Assembly (NCBI GenBank): GCA_014359885.1 | Contig: JACIYN010000018.1 | Coordinates: 178,223-242,222, forward strand | Origin: Desulfacinum sp. | GTDB lineage: Bacteria > Desulfobacterota > Syntrophobacteria > Syntrophobacterales > DSM-9756 | Direction of reading: 5' to 3' | Length of the DNA stretch: 64,000 bases | Shown: positions 1 through 8,729 of the stretch, in pieces | Numbering within the stretch: the first letter of the stretch is position 1 | Layout: the number at the start of each line of letters is the position of its first letter | Program-made: the position numbers and the translations under genes | Notes under the pieces: model-generated | Told to the model about the DNA's origin: nothing | What the model saw: the letters and a program-made list of their open reading frames with translations, nothing else | Database searches by the model: none

Positions 1-129
1 CAGGCAGGCCGTTTTGCCCACGCCGGCCCGGGCCAACAATACTCCCATCTCGCCCGGCTGCAAGGGCCGGCCCAGGCAGGCTTCGATCATCCTCGCGGTG
101 GAACCCTGCGAACTCTTTTCTGCCGTCAT
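1..129 (-). CDS. P-loop ATPase, N-terminal part only
   Basis: The first 43 codons of a minus-strand gene that leaves the window at its left edge. The reading begins MTAEKSS and reaches a glycine-rich nucleotide-binding loop, ARAGVGKT, at about residues 34-41. This is a Walker A motif of the RecA/KaiC kind, so the product should bind ATP. A GGAG ribosome-binding site lies 8 nt before the ATG at 129. The rest of the protein is outside the window, so the family cannot be named further. It lies downstream of, and in the same direction as, the elongation factor G gene. Confidence 0.6.
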   Translation of the reverse strand, partial: MTAEKSSQGSTARMIEACLGRPLQPGEMGVLLARAGVGKTACL

Positions 130-219
130 GTACTAAACTCCTTTTTCGTGCCGATTCCACTGGCAGCATACACCAAGCGGCCGAAAAAATCAGCGGGCTT
201 GGATGTCGCATCGGTGCAC

Positions 220-2292
220 TTATTCCTCTTTCTGCCTCTGGCGAATGATCTCCTCTGCGATGCCCTTGGGAACCGGATTGTAGCGGGCGAATTCCATGGT
301 GAACTCCGCCTTGCCCTGGGTGGACGATCGCAGCACGGTGGAATAGCCGAACATCTCGGAAAGAGGCACTTCCGCCTCGATGACGGAGAAGTTGCCGTCC
401 TCGGCGGTGCTTACAATGATGCCTCGGCGCTGGTTCAGGGTCCCGAGCACCGCGCCCTGGTATTCCGAAGGGGTTTCCACCACCACCCGCATCACGGGTT
501 CCATGAGGATGGGATTGGCCTTCTCGTAGGCCTGCCGGAACGCCCCGATGGCCGCCTGCTGGAAGGCCAGGTCGGAGGAATCCACCGGGTGGGTGGCGCC
601 GTCGTTGATGGTCACCCGGACTCCCACCACGGGACATTTGGCCAGGCTGCCCTTCTTGAGGCACGCCTGGAAGCCCTTGTCGCAGGAGGGGATGAATTCC
701 TGGGGAATGACACCGCCCGTGATCTGGTTGACGAACTCGTAATCGCCTTCTTCCAGAGGTTCAATAAAACCGGCCACGCGACCGAACTGGCCGGCCCCGC
801 CGGTCTGTTTCTTGTGGGTGTAGTCGAAGTCGGCGCGCCGCGTGATGGTCTCCCGGTAAGCCACCTTGGGCTGACCCGTCTCCACGTCGGCCTTGTATTC
901 CCGGCGCATGCGTTCGATGTAGACGTCCAGGTGCAGCTCGCCCATGCCGCAAATGATGGTCTCCCCCGTCTCTTCGTCCAGATAGGTCCGGAACGTGGGG
1001 TCTTCCTTGGTGAAGCGGGTCAGGGCCTTGCTCAGGTTCATCTCCGCCTTCTTGTCCTTGGGCTTGACGGCCAGGGAGATGACCGGTTCGGGCACATGGA
1101 TGGAACTCATGCTCAGCTTGCAGGAGCCGTCCGTAAAGGTGTCGCCGGAAGCGCAGTCGATCCCGAAGAGGGCCACGATGTCGCCGGCCGCCGCCGATTC
1201 GATGTCTTCCATTTCGTCCGCGTGCATGCGGGCCAGACGTCCCACTTTGGACACCTTGCCGGTGCGGGAATTCACGATGGTGGATCCCTTGTGGATCGAG
1301 CCCTGGTAGATGCGCACGTAGGTGAGTTGCCCGTAGCGGGTCACTTCCAGCTTAAAGGCCAGCATCACCAGGGGAAGATCCGGGGCCGCCTGGAGGGGGA
1401 TTTCCTTCTCCTCGTCTTCCAGGTCCAGGGCCGTGTTGGGAATGTCCGGCGGGCTGGGCAGGTAGCGCACCACCGCGTCCAGCAACGGCTGGACCGCCTT
1501 GTTCTTGTAGGCCGATCCCAGGAAAACGGGGGTGAGCTCCAAAGACAAGGTGCCCCGGCGGATGGCCTCGTGGACGAGATCTTCCGTCACCCGGTCTTCC
1601 AGAATCGCTTCCGTCAGCTCGTCCGAAAAGAGCGATGCGGTGTCCAGGAGCTCCTCGCGCTTCTCTTCGGCAAGCGGGAGCAGATCCGCGGGGATGTCCC
1701 GTTCCACTACCTCTTCGCCGTTGGGGCCCTCGAAGGTCAAGGCCTTCATGCGGATCAGGTCCACCACCCCGTTGTGCTCGTTTTCCAAGCCCAGCGGGAT
1801 CTGGACCAGCACGGGGGTATGGCCCAGCTTGGTGCGCAACTGCTCCACCACCTTGAAGGGATCCGCCCCGGTGCGGTCGCATTTGTTGATGAAGGCGATC
1901 CGGGGCACGTTGTAGCGCTTCATCTGACGGTCCACCGTAACCGATTGGCTCTGGACCCCTCCCACGGCGCACAGCACCAGGATGGCTCCGTCCAGCACCC
2001 GCAGCGAACGCTCCACCTCGATGGTGAAGTCCACGTGCCCCGGAGTGTCGATGATGTTGATGAAGTGCCCCTTCCACTCGCAGTAGGTGGCGGCGGACTG
2101 GATGGTGATGCCCCGTTCCTTTTCCAGCTCCATGGAATCCATCTTGGCGCCCACACCGTCCTTGCCCCGCACTTCGTGGATGGCGTGGATTCGTCGGGTG
2201 TAGAATAGAATGCGTTCCGTGAGGGTGGTCTTGCCGGAATCGATGTGCGCGCTGATGCCGATGTTTCTGAGTTTGCTGAGATCCTTGATCAT
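220..2292 (-). CDS. fusA: Elongation factor G (EF-G family translational GTPase)
   Basis: Ribosomal translocase, 690 residues, a normal EF-G length. The G domain shows G1 AHIDSGKT, G3 DTPGH and G4 NKCD within the first 150 residues; domains II to V follow, with the conserved PKVAYRE segment in domain IV. The G1 reads [10 protein letters not shown], as in the mitochondrial-like/spdEFG branch, rather than the AHIDAGKTT of classical EF-G. It may therefore be a paralogue specialised for one step (translocation or recycling). Two ATGs compete: the one at 2301 directly abuts a GGGAG, whereas the one at 2292 has it 9 nt upstream, so 2292 is chosen. No rpsL, rpsG or tuf gene is adjacent, which also suits a stand-alone paralogue. 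Confidence 0.93.
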   Translation of the reverse strand: MIKDLSKLRNIGISAHIDSGKTTLTERILFYTRRIHAIHEVRGKDGVGAKMDSMELEKERGITIQSAATYCEWKGHFINIIDTPGHVDFTIEVERSLRVLDGAILVLCAVGGVQSQSVTVDRQMKRYNVPRIAFINKCDRTGADPFKVVEQLRTKLGHTPVLVQIPLGLENEHNGVVDLIRMKALTFEGPNGEEVVERDIPADLLPLAEEKREELLDTASLFSDELTEAILEDRVTEDLVHEAIRRGTLSLELTPVFLGSAYKNKAVQPLLDAVVRYLPSPPDIPNTALDLEDEEKEIPLQAAPDLPLVMLAFKLEVTRYGQLTYVRIYQGSIHKGSTIVNSRTGKVSKVGRLARMHADEMEDIESAAAGDIVALFGIDCASGDTFTDGSCKLSMSSIHVPEPVISLAVKPKDKKAEMNLSKALTRFTKEDPTFRTYLDEETGETIICGMGELHLDVYIERMRREYKADVETGQPKVAYRETITRRADFDYTHKKQTGGAGQFGRVAGFIEPLEEGDYEFVNQITGGVIPQEFIPSCDKGFQACLKKGSLAKCPVVGVRVTINDGATHPVDSSDLAFQQAAIGAFRQAYEKANPILMEPVMRVVVETPSEYQGAVLGTLNQRRGIIVSTAEDGNFSVIEAEVPLSEMFGYSTVLRSSTQGKAEFTMEFARYNPVPKGIAEEIIRQRQKEE

Positions 2293-2337
2293 GGGTTCCA
2301 TCTCCCAAAAACATGAAAATCCTTAAATGCTGCCCAA

Positions 2338-2371
2338 CAAAAGAAAAACGGGCAACAACGCGTGTGCCCGT
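2338..2371 (-). terminator. Rho-independent terminator after the murein endopeptidase gene
   Basis: On the minus strand an ACGGGC/GCCCGT stem (2371-2366 with 2353-2348) is followed at once by a T-rich run (TTTTTCTTTT). It sits between the end of the LysM endopeptidase gene (2442) and the start of fusA, separating the two transcripts. Confidence 0.7.
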
Positions 2372-2441
2372 CGGGAACGGGTGCTCCTAACAAAAGTATG
2401 TCCAAAAGAAAAGAAAAAAAAGATCCGAAGGGAAATTTCTT

Positions 2442-3944
2442 CTATCGGGAGGCGGCGGGAACGGAAAGTTTCTGGCCGGGGCGAAGGGTGCTTCGGGTGC
2501 TGAGCCCGTTGGCCCGGCAGAGGGCCTTGAGGGAGACGCCGTATTTTCGGGAGATGCCCCAGAGGCTTTCCCCCGGGGCCACCGTGTGGGTTGTGGAAGG
2601 AGCGCCCGCAAGGCCCTGGATCTCATAGCCGACCGTCAAGCGCTGGCCCGGCCGCAGGGGCTTGCGGCTGTCCAGACGGTTGAGCCGACACAGCTCCTTG
2701 AGGCTCAATCCGTGGCGTTTCGCGATGGACCACAAGGAATCCCCCGGGCGAACACGATACAGTTTCGCTCTCTTTGCCCGTGAAGATGCCGGCGGGGGCT
2801 CCACGAGGCTCCGGTGATCGATGGACGCCAGCTGCAACGGCTTTTGTTCCAGGACGGACCGCGGCTGGAGGGTGCTGGCGATGTGAACCGGCTCCAGCTC
2901 AAAGGCGCGCCGGTAATAGACCAGCTGCATGCCCGGTGTCAGCGGGCTGGTGGCGGTCAGGTTGTTCCAGCGAAGAAGGTCGTCCAGGCGCACCCCGAAG
3001 CTGCGCGCCAGGGCCTTGAGGCCCGGCTCGGATCCATCCACGTAGTAGTGCACGGTCTTGGGTAGAAACGCATTCTGGGCCAGCTCGATCAGGGCGGCCC
3101 TGTCAGGGTCCAAACGGCGAATCTTTCCCGCCAGGGTGGACCAGGGCGCATAAAAGCGCACATGCAAGTGGTCGCGGTGGCGGCGCGCATGCCGGATGAT
3201 TCCATCCTTGTAGGCGCGCCCCACGTTGTAAAAAAGCCTATCCAGGTACGCCTCGTCCCAGCCGTGGTCCAGGGCGTAGCGGTGCAGAAGCTGCTGGATC
3301 TTCCGGTCCACGAAGATGTATTCCACGCGGCCGGTCTGAAGCAGAGCGTCCATGAGAGCCCACGTTTTGGCCACATCCAGGTTGTAAGCGCTCATGGGGG
3401 TGAGGCGGTCCAGGGGGCGGTTGCCCTTGGCGTACATGCCCATGTCGATATCCCGCCCGTTCTGGTGGGACCGATGCCCGCGCAGCCATCCTCCCCCTGG
3501 CCGGGAGATGTCGCCGATGAGCACGTCCACCGTGTCGGGGAATTGGGTGCGGACCTTCTCGATGGCGTCGAGCACGCCGCCGATGAGTTCCGGTGTGGCG
3601 CAAGCATTCTCGGGGCACCGCAGCCGGTAACCTCCTAGATCGGTGGGAAAGGGGACGCCGCCTTCGAGGCGCCCGCGGAACGGCTCTCCGATGGCCCGGG
3701 TGAGGGCCGACGACTGACCGACCATTGAAAAAGACAGGATAAAGACCCACACCACCACGGCGGCATGGGAGCCCCATCGAGCCGGATAAGCGCGCAATCT
3801 GGGCGGTTCAAGACGGCGGCAGGTCTTCTCGGTCGGGAAGATCAGGGGTCCACTCCCTTCGCTGGGGTCCAGGTTGCCTTTCCGGCGCCGGGCGCGGCCT
3901 TTCGGCGCGCGGCGCACCATGGCGCACCTTCGGCCACGTGTCAA
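2442..3944 (-). CDS. Penicillin-insensitive murein endopeptidase (MepA-like) with LysM repeats
   Basis: Predicted periplasmic peptidoglycan hydrolase. A hydrophobic segment (VVVWVFILSFSMVG, about residues 63-76) looks like a signal peptide or anchor. The catalytic part (about 90-270) carries the LAS-metallopeptidase metal ligands of MepA: SHQNGRDIDMG and HRDHLHVRF. Three LysM domains follow (about 300-345, 396-440 and 452-497), which should hold the enzyme on cell-wall glycan. E. coli MepA has no LysM tail. The basic stretch before the hydrophobic segment is long for a signal peptide, so translation may really start later, for example at the TTG at 3797 (452 codons). It is transcribed alone and closed by the terminator at 2371-2338. 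Confidence 0.85.
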   Translation of the reverse strand: MTRGRRCAMVRRAPKGRARRRKGNLDPSEGSGPLIFPTEKTCRRLEPPRLRAYPARWGSHAAVVVWVFILSFSMVGQSSALTRAIGEPFRGRLEGGVPFPTDLGGYRLRCPENACATPELIGGVLDAIEKVRTQFPDTVDVLIGDISRPGGGWLRGHRSHQNGRDIDMGMYAKGNRPLDRLTPMSAYNLDVAKTWALMDALLQTGRVEYIFVDRKIQQLLHRYALDHGWDEAYLDRLFYNVGRAYKDGIIRHARRHRDHLHVRFYAPWSTLAGKIRRLDPDRAALIELAQNAFLPKTVHYYVDGSEPGLKALARSFGVRLDDLLRWNNLTATSPLTPGMQLVYYRRAFELEPVHIASTLQPRSVLEQKPLQLASIDHRSLVEPPPASSRAKRAKLYRVRPGDSLWSIAKRHGLSLKELCRLNRLDSRKPLRPGQRLTVGYEIQGLAGAPSTTHTVAPGESLWGISRKYGVSLKALCRANGLSTRSTLRPGQKLSVPAASR

Positions 3945-4000
3945 TGCAGGTGAAAGTTTTCTTTAGGTAGGAAAAATAAAGCACTTCTGTCAAGTTGATT

Positions 4001-4210
4001 CTATCGCTGGTCTTTGTTGGCAGCCTTTTTTTTGCCCGGACGACAGGATCGGCAGCGCGATTCGGGGCAGTGCTGGCAAAAATGGCAGTCGGGACAAGGG
4101 TGCTTGGACCCGTGGCCGCTCGGCGCGCGGGCGGGTTGATAGACCAGCGGAAAGCCGGCCCGCTCTTCGAAATGGCCCTTGGGTGTGGGAGGTGGAAACT
4201 TTTCGGCCAT
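4001..4210 (-). CDS. Small cysteine-rich protein of unknown function
   Basis: A 69-residue reading frame in a gap that otherwise has no gene. The N-terminal half is proline-rich; the C-terminal half has cysteines spaced as C-x2-C-x2-C-x2-C-x4-C-x2-C (HPCPDCHFCQHCPESRCRSC), followed by a lysine-rich tail. The spacing suggests a metal or Fe-S binding knuckle. The ATG at 4210 has an AAAGGT element 6 nt upstream; an in-frame GTG at 4225 lacks one. It diverges from tadA and probably shares its upstream region. I do not recognise a named family. The case for coding rests on the cysteine pattern and the ribosome-binding site. Confidence 0.5.
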   Translation of the reverse strand: MAEKFPPPTPKGHFEERAGFPLVYQPARAPSGHGSKHPCPDCHFCQHCPESRCRSCRPGKKKAANKDQR

Positions 4211-4317
4211 GGCTGCACCTTTCACAAGGCAAGGTTCCGGCGGATCCTTTGCCCTGGATTAAAAGTAAGACCGTCTTTATCCTAAGGAGCCGCAGCGGGG
4301 TCGGCAAGGGAGAGTCC

Positions 4318-4809
4318 ATGGCGGGGGAAGAGAAAGACCGCATCGATCTGGATCACCACTATTTCATGGGGCTGGCCTTGGCGGAGGCGCAGCGGGCCTT
4401 TTCCCGGGGGGAGGTGCCGGTGGGGGCCGTCCTGGTGGCCCAATCGGGCGTGGTGCTGGCCCGGGGGCACAACCGGCCGGTTTCGTCGTGCGATCCCACG
4501 GCCCATGCGGAGGTCGTGGTCCTGAGGCGGGCGGCCGCGCTCCTGAGAAACTACCGGCTGCCCGGCACCATCCTGTACGTCACCCTGGAGCCCTGCGCCA
4601 TGTGCCTGGGTGCGGCGATGCACGCACGGGTGGACGCGGTGGTCTTCGGAGCCGCAGATCCCAAGGCCGGAGCCGCCGGAGGCGTTGTGGACTTGACAAA
4701 CATCGGCGCTTTCCCGCATAGTATCCGGGCTGTTCGCGGGGTGCGCGAAGACGAATGCGCGCGGCTCGTTTCGCGTTTTTTTCGGGAACGGCGATCTTTG
4801 AAAAGATGA
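4318..4809 (+). CDS. tadA: tRNA-specific adenosine deaminase TadA
   Basis: Converts A34 to inosine in the anticodon of tRNA-Arg(ACG). The 163-residue product has the zinc-deaminase signature TAHAEVV (His ligand and catalytic Glu, about residues 61-67) and LEPCAMC (two Cys ligands, about 90-96). The substrate-binding N-terminal PVGAVLV is present. The ATG at 4318 is chosen because GGGAG lies just upstream; an in-frame upstream ATG at 4183 would add an extension unlike the family. It is followed within 10 nt by a tRNA-Ser gene, so tadA and the tRNAs may be co-transcribed. Confidence 0.95.
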   Translation: MAGEEKDRIDLDHHYFMGLALAEAQRAFSRGEVPVGAVLVAQSGVVLARGHNRPVSSCDPTAHAEVVVLRRAAALLRNYRLPGTILYVTLEPCAMCLGAAMHARVDAVVFGAADPKAGAAGGVVDLTNIGAFPHSIRAVRGVREDECARLVSRFFRERRSLKR

Positions 4810-4815
4810 GCCTGC

Positions 4816-4911
4816 GGAGAGGTACCGAAGTGGTCGTAACGGGGTCGACTCGAAATCGACTTGTCCTGTGAAGAGCAGGGCACGTGGGTTCGAATCCCAC
4901 CCTCTCCGCCA
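4816..4911 (+). tRNA. tRNA-Ser (anticodon CGA)
   Basis: Class II tRNA with acceptor stem GGAGAGG/CCTCTCC, anticodon stem GTCGA/TCGAC enclosing the loop CTCGAAA (anticodon CGA, reads UCG), a long variable arm, a T arm GTGGG-TTCGAAT-CCCAC and an encoded CCA at 4909-4911. It lies between tadA and a second tRNA-Ser. Confidence 0.96.
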
Positions 4912-4943
4912 TTTTGGGCCCATGTTGATTGGCTGCTGATTGC

Positions 4944-5037
4944 GGAGAGATGCCCGAGCTGGCCGAAGGGGCACGACTGGAAATCGTGTGTACGCCCACA
5001 AGGCGTACCGAGGGTTCGAATCCCTCTCTCTCCGCCA
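4944..5037 (+). tRNA. tRNA-Ser (anticodon GGA)
   Basis: Class II tRNA with acceptor stem GGAGAGA/TCTCTCC, anticodon stem CACGA/TCGTG enclosing the loop CTGGAAA (anticodon GGA, reads UCC and UCU), a long variable arm, a T arm GAGGG/CCCTC and an encoded CCA at 5035-5037. It lies 32 nt after the first tRNA-Ser. Confidence 0.96.
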
Positions 5038-5055
5038 CCTTCGCATTCTGTCGGC

Positions 5056-5090
5056 GAGCTCCCGAACCGATGGTTCCCGGGAGCTTTTCC
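5056..5090 (+). terminator. Rho-independent terminator after the tRNA pair
   Basis: An AGCTCCCG ... CGGGAGCT stem with an inner AACC/GGTT extension is followed by TTTTCCTTGTTT. It ends the tadA-tRNA transcript before dnaX. Confidence 0.75.
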
Positions 5091-5158
5091 TTGTTTGGAC
5101 TCGGCCTGTAACCCGTCGGCGGCTTTGTGCCCCGAATCCACGGAATCTCGTCAAATCC

Positions 5159-6982
5159 ATGTCCTACCTGGTCCTGGCCCGCAAGTGGCGCCCCCAAACC
5201 TTCGATCAAGTGATCGGGCAGCCCCATGTGACCCGCACCCTCCAAAACGCCATCAAGACGGGCCGCATCGCCCATGCGTACCTCTTTACGGGGGCCCGGG
5301 GGGTGGGCAAGACGTCGGTGGCCCGGATCCTTGCCAAGGCCCTCAATTGCGAACGGGGCACGTCGCCCGTGCCGTGCAATGAGTGCTCCAATTGCCGGGA
5401 GATCTCCCAGGGAAATGCCGTGGACGTGCTGGAAATCGACGGGGCGTCCAATCGGGGCATCGACAGCATTCGGGACCTGCGCGATACGGTCCGCTACCGG
5501 CCGGCCAAGAGCCCCTATAAGATCTACATCATCGACGAAGTGCACATGCTCACCACGGAAGCCTTCAATGCGCTTCTAAAGACCCTGGAGGAGCCGCCGG
5601 CCCATGTGCTCTTCATCTTCGCCACCACGGAGCCCCACAAGATCCCCGGCACCATTCTGAGCCGCTGCCAGCGCTACGATTTCCGGCGCATCCCCACCCG
5701 CGAGATCCTTGCCCACCTGTCCCGGATCGCCGCGGAGGAAGGGGTAGGCTTTTCCGAATCCGTCTTGTTCGCCGTGGCCCGGGAGGCCGACGGCAGCATG
5801 CGCGATGCCCAGAGCCTCATGGAGCAGCTTCTCGCCTTCCGGGGCGAAGATCTGGACGACCGCGAAGTGCTGGATCTTCTGGGCGTGGTGGATCGGGAAA
5901 CCGTCCGGGAGGCGGCCCGGGCGGTTTTGGATCGGGATGTGAGGAAGTGTCTGGATCTGGTGGACCGCCTCCATGGGCGAGGCATCGACCTGCGGCGGTT
6001 CTGCCAGCGGCTGTGCGAATACTTCCGGGACCTCATGGTGCTGAGCTTCGGAGAAGCCCGGGGCGGCTCCTGGTTGGATCTTCCCCGGGAGGAGCGCCGG
6101 GGGCTGGAGGCCTTGGTGTCCCGCACGTCCGGAGAGGAACTCTTTTCCTACTTCCAGATGCTGGTGGCGGGCGAAGAGGAGATCCGCCGTTCCAGCCTGC
6201 CGCGGGTGGCCCTGGAAATGCTGCTTCTTCGACTGGCCACCCTGCCCCGCCTGGAATCCCTCGACTCCGTGCTGGAAAGGCTGGAGACGCTGGTCTCGGG
6301 GGCGGCGCCCACGGAAACGGCCGAAAGGCGGATCCGGTTCAGGGCGGAAGATCGGCGGGATATGGCACCTCCTCCTGCACCGGAGCCTGTGTCCCCTTCC
6401 CATGAGCCTTCGAAGCACCCGGCGGATCTTGCGGGCCGGAAGCCGGAGATCCCCGAAGCGGTCCCTCCCCCTCTTCCTCCGGAAGAAGACGAACCGGAAG
6501 GCCCTCAGGTCGAGGAAAACGATAGTGGCGAAGACGGCGCCCTTTCGTCGGCCGCCGGGATGGCCGAGATGCTGGGGGTTTCGGCGGTGGTGGACGACTG
6601 GGAGGGCTTTTGCCGGTGGGTGGCCGGGCGGGACCAGATCATGGGGGCCAAGCTCGGACAGAGCGCGGCGGTCGAGGACCCGGCGGGCGTCTTGGCGATC
6701 CATGTTTTGGAAGTCTATGAGGCCAGCGTCCAAAACGGGGACACCGAACGGACCCTGCGGGAACATCTTTCCCATTATTTTCGTGGGAAAAAGGCCGCCT
6801 TTCCGATAAGGTTTTCCGTGAAGAAGGCGGCTATCCGAAAGCCTACCGAAACCGGTCCGCGCAGCGCCAGCCCCACGCGTCTGGCCCTCAACCATCCGGC
6901 GGTGCAGCAGGCCATCGAAGTGCTGGGCGGGGAATTGGTGGAGATCCGCCCGTTGACATCCAAGAAGAAAAAGAACGGCTGA
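5159..6982 (+). CDS. dnaX: DNA polymerase III subunit gamma/tau
   Basis: Clamp-loader ATPase of the replicative polymerase, 607 residues. The start MSYLVLARKWRPQTF is the family signature. Walker A is GARGVGKTS (about residue 45), the zinc cysteines are CNECSNC (about 73-80) with an upstream Cys, and Walker B is IIDEVHML (about 123). A proline-rich linker (about 400-450) leads to a C-terminal tau-like domain. The ATG at 5159 is taken from this signature; the frame is open upstream through the tRNA. No clear slippery sequence for programmed frameshifting was seen, so gamma, if made, would need another route. It heads the usual dnaX-ybaB-recR cluster. Confidence 0.95.
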   Translation: MSYLVLARKWRPQTFDQVIGQPHVTRTLQNAIKTGRIAHAYLFTGARGVGKTSVARILAKALNCERGTSPVPCNECSNCREISQGNAVDVLEIDGASNRGIDSIRDLRDTVRYRPAKSPYKIYIIDEVHMLTTEAFNALLKTLEEPPAHVLFIFATTEPHKIPGTILSRCQRYDFRRIPTREILAHLSRIAAEEGVGFSESVLFAVAREADGSMRDAQSLMEQLLAFRGEDLDDREVLDLLGVVDRETVREAARAVLDRDVRKCLDLVDRLHGRGIDLRRFCQRLCEYFRDLMVLSFGEARGGSWLDLPREERRGLEALVSRTSGEELFSYFQMLVAGEEEIRRSSLPRVALEMLLLRLATLPRLESLDSVLERLETLVSGAAPTETAERRIRFRAEDRRDMAPPPAPEPVSPSHEPSKHPADLAGRKPEIPEAVPPPLPPEEDEPEGPQVEENDSGEDGALSSAAGMAEMLGVSAVVDDWEGFCRWVAGRDQIMGAKLGQSAAVEDPAGVLAIHVLEVYEASVQNGDTERTLREHLSHYFRGKKAAFPIRFSVKKAAIRKPTETGPRSASPTRLALNHPAVQQAIEVLGGELVEIRPLTSKKKKNG

Positions 6983-7058
6983 GACCCTGCGGCCGGGCCG
7001 ATCCGAAGACCGGATCGGCAACGGTCGGGACGGGATCGGCGCAAAAGAGGAGGAACGG

Positions 7059-7385
7059 ATGCCCAAAGGATTCAATCCCATGCAGCAGGTGAAGAACCTG
7101 CAGAAGAAACTGGCCCAGATGCAGGAAGAGCTGGCGCAGCGCACGGTGGAATCGTCCGCCGGCGGCGGAATGGTGACCGCCGTGGCCAATGGACGCCAGG
7201 AAATCGTCAAGATCACCATCGACCCCCAGGTGGTGGACCCGGACGATGTGGAAATGCTGGAGGATCTGGTCCTTGCCGCCGTCAATGACGCCCTCAAAAG
7301 GGCACAAGAGATGGTGGCCGAGGAGATGGGCAAGCTGGCCGGGGGCCTCAACATCCCCGGCCTCAACATCCCCGGTCTCTTCTAG
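7059..7385 (+). CDS. ybaB: YbaB/EbfC family nucleoid-associated protein
   Basis: 108-residue DNA-binding protein that forms a tweezer-like dimer. The N-terminal coiled-coil helix (KNLQKKLAQMQEELAQ) and the following GMVTAVANGRQEIVKITIDP match the family. A strong GAGGAGG lies just before the ATG. It sits between dnaX and recR, its usual place, where it is thought to help nucleoid organisation or RecR function. The tail has an NIPGLNIPGLF repeat. Confidence 0.93.
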   Translation: MPKGFNPMQQVKNLQKKLAQMQEELAQRTVESSAGGGMVTAVANGRQEIVKITIDPQVVDPDDVEMLEDLVLAAVNDALKRAQEMVAEEMGKLAGGLNIPGLNIPGLF

Positions 7386-7397
7386 GCGGGGGCGGCG

Positions 7398-8006
7398 ATG
7401 GTGACCAAAGCCTACCCGCCCACCCTGCGGGAACTCATCCAGCGGCTGAGCAAACTGCCGGGTCTGGGCGAAAAGAGCGCCTCCCGGATCGCCATGCACC
7501 TGCTGCGCGCCCCGGCCGCCGACGCGGAGGCCCTGGCCCAGGCCATCCTGCGCCTCAAAAGAGAGATCCGAATCTGCTCCCGGTGTTTTCATTTCACCGA
7601 CGGGGATCTGTGTTCCATCTGCGCGGATCCGGCCCGCCAAAACGGGGAAATCTGCGTGGTGGAGACCACCGCGGACCTCCTGGCTCTCGAGGAATCGGGA
7701 GCCTTCCAAGGTTCCTACCACGTGCTCCAGGGAGCGCTCGCGCCCCTGGACGGCGTCGGTCCCGACGACATCCGGATCCGGGAGCTCCTGGAAAGAATCG
7801 AGCGGGAAGAGGTCCGTGAGGTGATCCTGGCCACCAATCCCACCAGCGAAGGCGAGGCCACCGCAAGCTACCTCATGAAACTGCTGGAAGGCCGGCCGGT
7901 GCGCGTGACCCGCATCGCCTACGGCATCCCCATGGGGGGCGATCTCAAATACATCGACAAGGTCACGTTGGAACGTGCCCTCCAGGGCCGCCGACAAGTG
8001 CATTAA
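7398..8006 (+). CDS. recR: Recombination protein RecR
   Basis: Part of RecFOR, which loads RecA on gapped DNA. The 202-residue product shows the helix-hairpin-helix (LPGLGEKSASRIAMHLL, about 18-34), the four-cysteine zinc finger (CSRCFHF...CSIC, about 58-74), and the Toprim domain with VVETTADLLALE and ATNPTSEGEATA. It begins 12 nt after ybaB. Its TAA stop lies inside a perfect 16-bp palindrome that precedes the next promoter. Confidence 0.95.
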   Translation: MVTKAYPPTLRELIQRLSKLPGLGEKSASRIAMHLLRAPAADAEALAQAILRLKREIRICSRCFHFTDGDLCSICADPARQNGEICVVETTADLLALEESGAFQGSYHVLQGALAPLDGVGPDDIRIRELLERIEREEVREVILATNPTSEGEATASYLMKLLEGRPVRVTRIAYGIPMGGDLKYIDKVTLERALQGRRQVH

Positions 8007-8012
8007 TGCACT
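7997..8012. promoter_or_regulatory. Perfect 16-bp palindrome, candidate operator of the por operon
   Basis: AGTGCATTAATGCACT equals its own reverse complement. It overlaps the recR stop codon and ends 7 nt before the -35 box of the promoter at 8020-8048, a position that suits a dimeric regulator. The binding protein is not known. Confidence 0.5.
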
Positions 8013-8019
8013 AAATGCC

Positions 8020-8048
8020 TTGACCCCCTGTGCGGGCCTCGTTATATA
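8020..8048 (+). promoter_or_regulatory. Sigma-70 promoter of the oxidoreductase operon
   Basis: -35 TTGACC (8020-8025), 17-nt spacer, -10 TATATA (8043-8048). Transcription would start near 8055, leaving a leader of about 120 nt before the first gene at 8179. Confidence 0.65.
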
Positions 8049-8178
8049 TCGGCAACTTCACCGGGCCGTGCATCCTGGGCGGAGCCGGAGACAACGGCGT
8101 CTCATCCGCCCTTTGTCCATAGGAACCTGCCGTTCGAAGCGGTCCTGCCCGTAAACAGTAAAAAGATGGAGTTCACCC

Positions 8179-8727
8179 ATGGTTGAGATTCGTTTTCACG
8201 GTCGAGGTGGACAGGGCGGCGTGACCTCCGCGGAGCTCACGGCCCTGGCCGCCATCGAGGAGGGCAAGTACGCCCAGGCGTTTCCCAGTTTCGGCCCGGA
8301 GCGGCGCGGGGCTCCGGTCATGGCCTTCGTGCGCGTGAGCGACCAGCAGATCCGGACCCGGGAAAAGGTCTACACTCCCAACATCGTGGTGGTGCTGGAT
8401 CCCACGCTGCTGACCATCGTGGACGTGCAGGCCGGCGTGCCGGACGACGGCATCATTGTGGTCAACACCAAGCTAAGCGCCGAGGAGCTGCGGAAAGCCA
8501 CCGGCATCACCCGGCGCCTGGCCGTGGTGGACGCCAGCACCATCGCCATCGAAACCTTGCGGGTGCCCATCACCAACACCACCATGCTGGGGGCGCTCAT
8601 CAAGGCGACGGGGATCATCTCCGTGGATGCACTCCGGGGGCCCGTACAGAAGCGGTTCGGCCCCATCGCGGAAAAGAACCTGCAGGCCTGCCTGCGGGCC
8701 TTCGAAGAAACGGTTGTGGAGGGATAG
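8179..8727 (+). CDS. porC: 2-oxoacid:ferredoxin oxidoreductase, gamma subunit
   Basis: 182-residue gamma subunit of the four-subunit 2-oxoacid (probably pyruvate) ferredoxin oxidoreductase, which makes acyl-CoA, CO2 and reduced ferredoxin. The family opening EIRFHGRGGQGGVTSAELTA and the FGPERRGAPVMAF segment are present. It is the first gene of gamma-delta-alpha-beta, spaced 2 nt, 1 nt and 0 nt. The substrate (pyruvate, ketoisovalerate or 2-oxoglutarate) cannot be fixed from sequence alone; pyruvate is the best guess given the family and the likely anaerobe. Confidence 0.88.
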   Translation: MVEIRFHGRGGQGGVTSAELTALAAIEEGKYAQAFPSFGPERRGAPVMAFVRVSDQQIRTREKVYTPNIVVVLDPTLLTIVDVQAGVPDDGIIVVNTKLSAEELRKATGITRRLAVVDASTIAIETLRVPITNTTMLGALIKATGIISVDALRGPVQKRFGPIAEKNLQACLRAFEETVVEG

Positions 8728-8729
8728 CG

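Noticed and set aside
148..2208. Long open frame on the plus strand opposite EF-G
   Set aside because: Composition artefact of a GC-rich antisense frame; EF-G on the other strand has all family motifs and a ribosome-binding site.
4912..4943. Further small RNA gene between the two tRNA-Ser genes
   Set aside because: The spacer is only 32 nt and shows no structure; the dnaX upstream region also lacks an SRP-RNA-like fold.
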